Source: Symsagittifera roscoffensis (Eukaryota > Xenacoelomorpha > Acoela > Convolutidae). Taken from it: a DNA stretch of 64,000 nt. Made by a program: the position numbers and the translations under genes. Below are positions 56,421 to 64,000 of this stretch, in pieces (within the stretch, counting starts at the first letter, position 1; each line of letters opens with the position of its first letter). The notes beneath the pieces are model-generated. The model saw only the letters and a list, made by a program, of their open reading frames with translations, had not been told where the DNA came from and did no database searches. Where the stretch lies: positions 38,713,076 to 38,777,075 of the forward strand of contig NC_087069.1 of assembly GCF_963678635.1 (NCBI RefSeq). Direction: 5' to 3'.

Positions 56421-56830
56421 TGAGTTATGACCAATGTGGTTAACTCATAGAGTAATTTCGGATAGGGTACACCGTCTGCTCGTCACCCTATCTTATTTTC
56501 GGCCGGATAGATTCGTGCAACTTCTTAGTCTAATACCGATCCTAATCTTACTCTTATACTTACTAGTCTCAGGGTGTTTAACTAGTCTCTGCTAGGCTCA
56601 ATAGATCTAGGGTATACTGGTTTATTGCGGCTGCTGAAGTTCTCTCGGACAGGCAACTAATTTGTAAGTTAAATTCAAATCTCTCTGGTGCTGAAATTAC
56701 AAGTAATTTCAGCACTTACAAATAAGTGGGTTGTTAGTTAGATGGATTATGATTGGTTAAAATTAACTATTTTACAGTGGTAAAACCTTTAATTTATCCA
56801 ATTATAAAATGTAGTTTAGATCAGGTTCCA
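56421..56830 (-). repeat. 5' LTR of copy 2
   Basis: 410 bp with ends TGGAACC...AACTCA on the minus strand and the same central palindrome. No matching LTR exists at the other end because the element is truncated. Confidence 0.88.
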
Positions 56831-56959
56831 ATTGGTAAAAAAGAGATTAGAAATACCTCAAAAATATAAAACTCTAGTGAAAAAGTTACAATAGGGGGTA
56901 CATCACACAGCCAGTTTCAAAGATATCAAAACTAGCACTACCGATTTCATCCAGAAAAA

Positions 56960-57400
56960 TCTCTTACGACCACTACGACCCGCGGAAAAAAACCGAATGA
57001 AAAAGTTGCGAGTCACGTTGGACATGGGGCCTTTCTAGAATGGCTGACAGACCTAGGATAGTAGATACCAATCTCATTTGCATCAAGATACATAAAAGCT
57101 CAAGAAAAAAATATCTAACCAGTGAATTGAAACTGCTGGCATCAGTGAGGGCTATGTACATATTCAATAACTACATTCTGGTGGAAAGAATTTATAGTTG
57201 TATTCAGTCATGAAGCCATTAACGCAGTATTAGACAGCAATAGGTCAAACAAAACATATTCATTACAATGAAGAAATGGGTAGATCGATTGTTGCTTACA
57301 TTCGATCACATACACCCCGAGAAACAACATGAAAATTGTTGATTACTTTTCTCGTGAAAAAATGGCCCCGAAACTGAACGAGACAAAAAGTTCTTGGCAA
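56960..57400 (+). pseudogene. pol: Relic RNase H of a Ty3/gypsy element, plus strand
   Basis: Four plus-strand frame pieces occur in the right order for gypsy RNase H: KKYLTSELKLLASVRAMYIF (57107-57166), HEAINAVLDSNRSNKTYSL (about 57209-57265), KKWVDRLLLTFDHIH (about 57271-57315) and NMKIVDYFSRE (about 57328-57360), which ends with the conserved DY(L/F)SR motif. Each step needs a frameshift or passes a stop. It is opposite in orientation to the elements on both sides and starts only about 130 bases beyond the LTR of copy 2. Confidence 0.7.
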
Positions 57401-58130
57401 AAAAATATTAAACATGTTTCATGAAGCAGTAGTCTGAAAAAGCCTGTAGAGCTCAATTGGAATGAAAACATTCTTTTTTGTTTCTGAGCGAGCAGAGCAG
57501 AATTGATTACGTGATTCGAGATTGTACGTTTGCCATAGCAACCAAATCGCTCAAAAACAAGTACAGTTCAAGCAGAACTAAAATGATTAAAGTCAACAAT
57601 CGACAAAGCTGCAGGATCACAGTTTAAAACCAAATCAGCTTAAATTTCAGTCAGCGCGTAAAACATTCGGAAAAAAACTGTAGAACGTTAAGAGGAAGTG
57701 GCAAATGAGAAAACAGTAGAAAAAGACGAAGAAAAAGTAGAAAAAGAGAAAAAACTAAAAATCGAATTCGTCGAGAAAACTGAGATAACCAAGAGAACTA
57801 CAGAAACCAAGATCGTCGGGGTGAGTGAAACTTCAGTTCAGACACGGAAGGAACTCCACCAATAGTGAGTTGGGAATTAAGGACAAAGGCATTGGTGGAG
57901 AGCACACCGAAATAATTGTATTTTGGGAATTTATGATATCGGATAGCAGATAATCGGGATGAAGCTCAGTCTCTACCCAATTTGAACTGAGCGCAATTAC
58001 TGCGAATTCAGCCATAGACAACACCAACTCTGATTTAAAACAGGAACACTCGATCCAGGAAATTGATCTAAGTATCAATGATGAGAGCTCAGAAGAAGTC
58101 AACGTGGTGCAACCAACAACCATCAGTGTT
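57400..58130 (+). other. Linker of the plus-strand gypsy relic
   Basis: About 0.7 kb between the RNase H and integrase pieces. A plus-strand stretch near 57690-57850 encodes a Lys/Glu-rich segment, and one near 57965-58130 an acidic Ser/Asn-rich segment. Both are plausible as linker, with stops; nothing else was recognised. Confidence 0.4.
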
Positions 58131-58134
58131 GATT

Positions 58135-58345
58135 GCGATTCACAGAGGGCATCCAGGACAAAAGGCGATGCTGGACGAGTTCAGTTGGCTGTGTTGGCAA
58201 CACAGATTTTGTGGACTTGGCTGATGGGTATAGAGTGCACAAGATAATGTAAGAATGCAAAGTATGCAGCAGCCAGTCAAGGAGTTCGAAGTTATTAAGC
58301 TGGACTGATTGATAAGAACGTCGAAAAATCTGTTCGTTTGTAGCA
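58135..58345 (+). pseudogene. pol: Relic integrase zinc finger, plus strand
   Basis: The plus-strand frame at 58139-58201 gives IHRGHPGQKAMLDEFSWLCW, matching the H-x3-H part of the integrase zinc finger; CKVC (about 58254-58265) in another frame supplies the Cys pair. The distance after the RNase H relic is right for a gypsy pol with a long linker, as in the neighbouring minus-strand element. Confidence 0.6.
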
Positions 58346-58359
58346 AAGGGTAGGTTTGT

Positions 58360-59280
58360 TAAAAAATTAGGATAAACCGTCTAAAGGTTGTTAAAGGTTA
58401 AACTTAAACTAAGACTAATTTAAGACAGGACGGGTTAAGATTCCTACAATTGGTTTTAGGCTTTTATTTAAGACTAAATAAAAGACTAAGGTAACTACGC
58501 TAAAGTTAAGAGGTAATAAAAGGTTGAGTTCCGTCAGATTGGTTCTTTATCAAAATTAGACAATGAACAATCTCTCTAAATCTACCAAAAGCCGTTGCGC
58601 TTTTGGCAGGTATTTTTAAATTAACATAGACATAGATCAGCAGCTTTATATAGCTTAGAGGTTATAATGTTAGCATAAAGTATCACCTTTGACATTCCCC
58701 ACGAGAAATTGGTTATACTTTACTTTCACCACACAAAAGGAATGTTCGGACACGGGATAAATGGGTGGGTACGCTTGTCGGAAAAACCCCGCGCGAAAGC
58801 CCGAAGGGCGAGATAATGCATGCTAATAGCAAGATACTAAAGTAGTTCAATCGTGAGATCATTTCACGTTAGCATCTGATGGTTATGATAGACTAACTAA
58901 AATATGTGCTTTTCGTTACACACGAAATTGTTCAGGCTCGGGAATTGATAAGTGGGTACGCTGGCTGGGAAAGAAGCCCCGCAATAGGACTCTGTAGGTG
59001 AGATGATAGCACCCAAATGAACGTATGAATATACCACGCTAGCACCGATGGGTGAAATAAGGTTGGTAATTGATAAATGACTCATGTTACAAATTAAGGT
59101 ATCTCGAGATAATCAGATTGTGGCGTGTTAAGCCGGTAGTAGGGTATAACTAAACTGCGTCATAATGTTAAGCATTGTAGATTAGAACAAGACGAAAAAA
59201 ATACTAAGTTTAAAGAGTTACTGACTGAGAGTTTTCTAAGAGTTTGAGTTTTGATGGCCAGGTTGCTATACCTCGCAGAT
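58360..59280 (-). other. 3' non-coding part of the third LTR element
   Basis: No gene. It probably holds the 3' end, perhaps the LTR, of the element on the right, but LTR limits cannot be set because the other LTR is outside the window. It contains two diverged copies of a 187-bp sequence (from about 58735 and 58922) and a short hairpin GCCC-GAA-GGGC at about 58800-58810. Confidence 0.45.
58735..59100. repeat. Diverged 187-bp tandem duplication
   Basis: GTGGGTACGC at 58765 and at 58952 lies within related contexts: TTC-GG-C-CGGGA-T-A before it, GG-AA-A--CCCCGC after it, and TTAGCA or CTAGCA and GTTACA further on. Identity is low, so it is an old duplication. Confidence 0.6.
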
Positions 59281-60843
59281 CTAAATTGCATCCCGGTTTG
59301 CGGCTCGATTAATCGTCCATTTTCTAAGTTCCTCAAGCGTCATTGGCCGTCCTAATAGTTCTTTTGCCGAAATGATAGAAGGAGAGTTTAGCCAGTCTAG
59401 ATCCAGAACAATTGGGTTAGATACTGACGCAGTTGTTTCGGAGGGTAGGCCCGATGGGTGAAATCGAGTAGTGTGAACCTCGGGGCTGAATTTAACCTTC
59501 TTGCGTGGGTTAGCGAGTGAGTTGGATATACCGCTCGAACTTCCAAAGCTTTCGTCTAGCAAATCCATTGACGTCGGATCCGGTGTCGATGGTGATGTCG
59601 GGGTTGTTAAGTCCACCACGTCTTGATGACCCTCCCTCTCGATAGAGGTTGCCTCAATCGTCGGGTAGTATGGTGGGGTGTGAAATTGATGAAGTGTTGG
59701 AACGTCTAAATTCTCATCCGATATGTCTACTACACTAGTAAACACTCTCTCGCCCAGCATTGTTGGGGGCTGTCTAACTCGCATGGGTCTGGTGTTATGT
59801 CTTTCGTAAAAACCGGGCAATTTTTTAGAGGGGGGTGATTTTACTGGAGATGAAGCTTTTTTCTTCGCAGTGCCGGACAGTTTTGCTGTTGTCTTGGAAG
59901 AAGTAGCCTCTGGTTGTTGTTTCTCTGTTTCTGCGATTGTGATCGGGTCGGCAATCTTTTCAGTTTGCTCTATACTGGGATTTTCAAAAGAAATTGTCCG
60001 TTCTTTGTTACCGTTGTCTGCTTCTTCGTGGCTGTCCAGGAAAGTTAGTGGTGGATTTGGATGAGATGTTATGTTATTGTCTTCGGCGTCAAGAACGATC
60101 AGCGGAAATTCGGTTCTTTCTACATTCGGATCAGTCTGATCCGTAATTTCGTACTTAAGATCTGTTTGATCTGGTGATGAGTACTCTAAAGACTTTTCTG
60201 GATTTGTTACAGTTTTGGTCTTTAATTCCTTTAGTGAAGCTAGGTCGCTAGCGTTGTCGTCTGATGAGATTTCTGATGGATTGTTCGTCGCTCGGTAATC
60301 GTTTTCACAAATTCTTATATGTTCGGGTTTGCCCAGCGGGCTTGACTCGTGGTCACTTTCGAGGTCGATCGGGAATCTCAATCTTTTTCGTTGCTCTTCC
60401 TCCTGTCTAAGGAGTGTCTCTCGAGAACTGTTTATCGCCGCTTTCCGCCTCGCAATATCGAGCTCTTCAAATTTAGCCTGGAGGTTTCTTTTCTTTTGAG
60501 TCGCTCTTGAAATTTTGAAACCGACATTTCTTTGTGGTCTCGTGGTCTTCCTCAAGCCTTTTGTTGCATAGAATTTGACTAATTGGTTTTTCTTTCTCGG
60601 GCTCGGTTTCTTTGGGGCTGGTTGTCTTTTGATGGCTAAATCAGATTTACGTATAATTTTTCCATTTTTAAAAGTAATTGTGTGGTCTGACTCCCTTACT
60701 ATTTCCTCCTTGAGATCTTTATAGAATGGTTCACTCTTCGATCTATCCTGATCTTTTCTATAAATAGTGGTCTTACCCGGCGGGTTGTTCAGCACTGAGT
60801 TTTTTATGCCTAAGGCATCTCTTTTCACTGCGCGGGAGAGCAT
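59281..60843 (-). CDS. 520-codon ORF after integrase, unrecognised
   Basis: An intact minus-strand frame with its own ATG at 60843, overlapping the end of the integrase frame by 19 bases. The protein is mostly polar: basic at residues 1-130 (clusters such as KKPSPRKKNQ and RATQKKRN), with a charged helix-like part at about 120-155 (RLRFPIDLESD follows), then acidic and Ser/Thr/Pro-rich; RVRQPP near residue 355 resembles a motif often seen near the C-terminus of gypsy pol proteins. No signal peptide or membrane segment. It may be a C-terminal extension of Pol reached by a frameshift, or a separate third ORF. It is the only unbroken part of this element. Confidence 0.65.
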   Translation of the reverse strand: MLSRAVKRDALGIKNSVLNNPPGKTTIYRKDQDRSKSEPFYKDLKEEIVRESDHTITFKNGKIIRKSDLAIKRQPAPKKPSPRKKNQLVKFYATKGLRKTTRPQRNVGFKISRATQKKRNLQAKFEELDIARRKAAINSSRETLLRQEEEQRKRLRFPIDLESDHESSPLGKPEHIRICENDYRATNNPSEISSDDNASDLASLKELKTKTVTNPEKSLEYSSPDQTDLKYEITDQTDPNVERTEFPLIVLDAEDNNITSHPNPPLTFLDSHEEADNGNKERTISFENPSIEQTEKIADPITIAETEKQQPEATSSKTTAKLSGTAKKKASSPVKSPPSKKLPGFYERHNTRPMRVRQPPTMLGERVFTSVVDISDENLDVPTLHQFHTPPYYPTIEATSIEREGHQDVVDLTTPTSPSTPDPTSMDLLDESFGSSSGISNSLANPRKKVKFSPEVHTTRFHPSGLPSETTASVSNPIVLDLDWLNSPSIISAKELLGRPMTLEELRKWTINRAANRDAI

Positions 60844-61268
60844 TTTCTTTGGAGACCCAGCATGGTTGGGACATATCTCACAGCATTGGCAATATCGTCT
60901 GAGGATGATGAGTTCTCGTCCAGATCTCCGTCCTCAATATCATCGGGGGCGTCCCAGTCGTGTCTTCTTTCTCTACGCTTGAGTTTTTGGCCTATATCTA
61001 TGCATAAAAATGTTTTGTTCCAATCAAGGTTATCTGAGGATGGTGACTTGACTAAATTATGCCAGATAGTATTTGAGGATTTAACAACGTGTGCTTCGAA
61101 GGGAGAGCAGTTAAGCGACTGTTGTGTTACTGTTCTTAGGCATTTTATTATCTTCAGTAATGCAGATTCTAGTGATGGTTTTGGGCGTTCTTGTACCATA
61201 ACCAAGAGCCTTTCCTTAATGGTTCTGATTAAGCGTTCAACTAATCCAGTGGCTCTATGGTCACCCAC
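60825..61268 (-). pseudogene. pol: Integrase catalytic Glu region and C-terminal part, third element
   Basis: 147-codon frame with the catalytic Glu in TGLVERLIRTIKERL near the start, followed by the rest of the core (CLRTVTQQSLNCSPFEAHV) and an acidic stretch before the stop. It joins the previous integrase frame (61500-61261) by a frameshift within the overlap. Confidence 0.8.
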
Positions 61269-61847
61269 TGGGGCTAAATATATACTTTATGTTATGTTCA
61301 TGGCAAAATTCTCTAACTTCTTTGGAGATAAAACCAGATCCCTGATCTGTTCTGATAGTTCTAGGTATCCCATGTAGAGCTATGTATTTGCTAAGAAAGT
61401 TTTTGATAGATTTTTCCGATGTGCTGGATGTTATTTGAGCAGATGGGAAATTTGAAAATCTATCCACGCATACCAATATGTATTTTTTTTTGTTCCTCAT
61501 ACTAGTGGTAACGGACCGGCGAAATCTAATTCTATTTCTTGGTTTGGTTCTTCGACCGTTGGGAGTTTCCCTAGGGTATTATGATTTGAAAGAGGTTTCA
61601 AGTTTTTACCTGCTTTAACGCACTCAATACAATTTTTGCCGTGGACTTGGATTTCACGATAAATTTTTGGCCACCAGATGTATTGGGTTGCCAGACTTTT
61701 CATTGCAAACTGGCCTGGGTGAGCCTCGTGTAACCGGTGGAGCATTGTCGATCTTAAGCATGCTGGGATAACTAAACGCTTTTCCAGATAAAGACATCCT
61801 CCGCTAACGTGTAAGTTATTCAAGTACGATTTGTAGTAATATTCCAA
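61261..61847 (-). pseudogene. pol: Integrase zinc finger and core, third element
   Basis: The frame 61847-61497 shows the HHCC finger (HEAHPG... then CIECVKAGKNLKPL) and the first catalytic Asp (ELDFAGPLPLV). The frame 61500-61261 continues with CVDRFSNFPSAQ and the second Asp (RTDQGSGF). The two overlap by a few bases in different frames. The family is Ty3/gypsy, clearly different from the giant element: its finger has HPGQFAMKSLA where the giant element has HSGSEKTYSN. Confidence 0.85.
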
Positions 61848-61903
61848 TTGTAAAATATCTCGTTTGCGGTCTTCCTCAATTGCTTTAATTATTTTTTTCG
61901 GTA

Positions 61904-62113
61904 CTAGATCTTGTTTTTATAGTAAAGACATAAATTTTGAATCGAATATTTCTGGCCAAGAGAAAGGAAATATGTTAATTTGGCTGTTTTCTTCTTACTA
62001 GGTGATCTTTCTAAGGGATTATCCGACGGGTTGCTAGTACTTGGTGTTAAGGTATCCATGTTTTCAGTTATAGATTGTTCTGTCTGTTCAGTAAGTTCTA
62101 GTTGTTCAGCCAT
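61904..62113 (-). pseudogene. Linker between RNase H and integrase, third element
   Basis: 69-codon polar frame, acidic (ELTEQTEQ) then Ser/Lys-rich (SPSKKKTAK). It sits where the family has a linker; a frameshift near 61960 leads on toward the integrase. No domain. Confidence 0.5.
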
Positions 62114-62118
62114 ATCTT

Positions 62119-63163
62119 TCAGTATTTTGAAGTTTGTAAAAAAGTCGTTGATTTTGCAGGATGAGTCACAATCTTCCGTTCGCGAGTGAGAATTTTCGCG
62201 AGTGAGTAGTTAACTATAGCTTGGAAAGTTTCAGCGGCGTTAGCAATTCGTTTCTCACGTTCTATTTCTTGGCAGGTCATATGATCTGTCGACTGGCCAA
62301 TCGTATTGCAGTGTGTGACGTCATGTGCTAAGAAATGTTGAGAGAATTTATTTCTTATTTGAGACCACGATTTTTTCGGCATCAGATGATCGAAACCTAG
62401 GAGTGTACTAATTTGATTTACCGAGGCGATAAAAAACTTTTCATCGTCGAGTGAGACCGGTACGGGTTTACCCGATGGGTGTCGGGATAGGTAATCAACA
62501 ACTCCCATGTCTTTCCCCGGTAAATGTTCGAATGTAAAGTCGAACGGTAGTAACTTGTCCGCCCAACGGGTGAGACGGGATTGTGCCGTTTTAGTGTACT
62601 TGTTGTCTCTCAGTGCTCATGTTAAAGCTTTATGGTCTGTTAGGATTGAGAATTGTTTGCCCAGTAAATAGTTTTTAAAATGATCCAATGCCCACACTAG
62701 ACCCAGCAATTCAAGTTCATTGGTGCTGTATTTTAATTCAGCAACATTTAAAAATCTGCTAGCAAACGCTACGGTTTTCCAATTCCCCCCGATGGTCTTG
62801 TTCGATGGACGCGCCCAATCCCAAATGAGATGCGTCGCATTTCACTCGGGTATTCAGTTTTACGTCATCGTGATGATTCGTTACCGTGTTGCAAATTTCT
62901 TTCTTAATCTTTTCGAACGCCTCAATGTGCACTGTGGACCAGTTGAAGTGTTTGTTTTTCTGCATTAGTTCTCTGAACGGTGCTGATAGAGACGCCAAAT
63001 TTGGTATAAATTTGTTGAATTGGTTAATAGATCCCATTAATGATCTTATATCTTTGATACAGCTTGGTTCTTTCAGGTTTCTAATAGCGTCGGATTTATG
63101 TATTAGAGGTGTCGTCCCATATGCGTCGATTTTAAATCCTAACCATTCTATGTTGTGAGTCAA
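62119..63163 (-). pseudogene. pol: RT connection and RNase H, third element
   Basis: The frame 63163-62759 has the gypsy connection (LMGSINQFNKFIPN) and the RNase H start (VKCDASHLGLGAS). The middle of RNase H is in another frame at about 62758-62510 (ELELLGLVWALDHF, TDHKAL) with a stop, and the frame 62508-62119 resumes with MGVVDYLSRHPSGKPVPV, the conserved end of RNase H. Thus there are at least two breaks. Confidence 0.85.
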
Positions 63164-63175
63164 GATTGTGCATTT

Positions 63176-64000
63176 TTACCATTTTATGGCTAATCCTTCG
63201 TCGTCTAGCGTTTTTAAAACGTTGATAACTAACTTTTTGTGTTCATCCTCGCTACCCACGGTAGCCATTAGAATATCGTCAAGGTAACAATGAGTGTTTG
63301 GAAGTTTTTCCGTCAGACGGTCCATTATGCGTTGAATTTCATTAGGCATATCGCCTAGTCCATATAATTCTGTTTTAAAACGGTAAGACCCTGTTACTTC
63401 TCCCCCCACGATGTTGAAATTACATTGGTTACTTGCCTTTTTTGAAAGTGTTATTTGACTATATGCGTACTTTAGATCGATCGATGAGAAGCAAAAGTTT
63501 TTTTCGTCGTGGCCGCTAATTGTAACAGCTACGTTATCAATTAGTTCGAATAGATTCGGCATTTGATATCTATTGCAAAAAATCAGTTTGTTCAATAATT
63601 TCGAGTTTAATGCTAATTTAATTGATCCGTCTCTTTTGGCTGTTATTACGATAGGGGAGATGAAACAATCTTCAGAGCATCTAAACAGTTTTTCCAAGTG
63701 GCCGTCTCTTAGTAGTTGGTCAATACATAGTTTAACTTTAGGGAGAAGATGAATTGGAATGCGTTTCCCCTTTACCTGTATTGGATTTATTGGTTCGTTA
63801 AAATAAGTGTTAACTATAAAATTCTTTGATCTACCGGATCTTTTTATGAGGTCTTAAAATTGTCTTGATATGTATTCTTTAAACTCACTTTGTGATGGTG
63901 TGTCTTAGTTTTGCTCAGATTTCTTGTCCGATGCAAATCTTATTTGGTTAACGTCTATTCCGTTGGGTGATCCTCTCTGAGTTCTCCGTAGTTCTGGCCC
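63176..64000 (-). pseudogene. pol: Reverse transcriptase, third element, cut by the window edge
   Basis: The frame 63697-63176 contains FISPIVITAKRDGSIKLALN, the first catalytic region FSSIDLKYAYSQI and the YLDD box (CYLDDILMATVG), followed by the start of the thumb; this is a clear Ty3/gypsy RT. To the right the same frame extends upstream (RIPIHLLPKVKLCIDQLLRDGH, before 63697), reaching about 63800; the RT-proximal part is open but further frames toward 64000 have stops. A frameshift near 63170 separates it from RNase H. Protease and gag would lie beyond the window. Confidence 0.88.

Larger units (their letters stand above)
43241..56830 (-). mobile_element. Giant LTR retrotransposon, copy 2, 3'-truncated
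   Basis: Colinear with 6040-19619 of copy 1: 5' LTR, primer site, leader, gag, pol, membrane ORF, Pro-rich ORF and the first part of the envelope-like region. It ends inside the envelope-like region at about 43241; the rest and the 3' LTR are missing. An inserted or recombined duplicate of RNase H sequence lies at about 48031-48985. Confidence 0.85.

Noticed and set aside
57833-58346. Minus-strand frames of 68 and 96 codons
   Set aside because: They are opposite the plus-strand gypsy relic, which has recognisable pol motifs; the minus frames have none.

Overview
The window looks like AT-rich, repeat-dominated genomic DNA of an invertebrate animal; the species cannot be named from the sequence. 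The evidence is a set of animal-type transposable elements: Ty3/gypsy-like LTR retrotransposons with aspartic protease, YLDD reverse transcriptase and HHCC/DDE integrase, one family carrying an envelope-like region; a CR1/Jockey-type LINE with an FP25-like ORF1 and an AP-like endonuclease; an 88-bp satellite; and a 2.4-kb higher-order tandem repeat. No host gene, tRNA, rRNA, bacterial operon or CRISPR array could be supported.

Layout. (1) 250-19619, minus strand: a roughly 19.4-kb LTR element (copy 1) bounded by CAAG direct repeats. In its own direction it reads: 5' LTR (rearranged, with an inverted 100-bp piece), primer-binding site, a 1.7-kb leader, gag, protease-RT-RNase H, integrase, a tiny membrane ORF, a Pro/Ser/Thr-rich ORF, a signal-peptide-bearing envelope-like region, a further Pro-rich region, and the 3' LTR. 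(2) 19624-23697: non-coding, with a candidate small non-autonomous element. (3) 23698-31489: a 3,014-bp tandem duplication, each copy holding the broken 5' half of a LINE (minus strand) followed by 88-bp satellite (5 units after copy 1, 25 after copy 2). (4) 31490-35478: non-coding with minor repeats. (5) 35479-about 42630: three tandem units of about 2.39 kb, each containing two diverged related halves. (6) 42968-43167: a 200-base assembly gap. (7) 43241-56830, minus strand: copy 2 of the giant LTR element, cut off inside its envelope region. (8) 56960-58345, plus strand: a decayed gypsy pol relic (RNase H and integrase zinc finger). (9) 58360-64000, minus strand: the 3' part of a different Ty3/gypsy element, running off the right edge.

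How the parts fit. Copies 1 and 2 belong to one family, and comparing them shows where each is broken. Copy 2 keeps the gag zinc knuckle, an Asn/Arg/Ser-rich tail, protease and RT in one uninterrupted frame, while copy 1 has lost one base just after the knuckle and has lost the gag start codon. Neither copy looks able to make a full set of proteins. The most unusual feature is the coding load between integrase and the 3' LTR, about 6 kb, organised as two successive blocks that each combine a hydrophobic segment, a long Pro/Ser/Thr-rich stretch and a more ordered C-terminal part, with the secreted envelope-like ectodomain between them.
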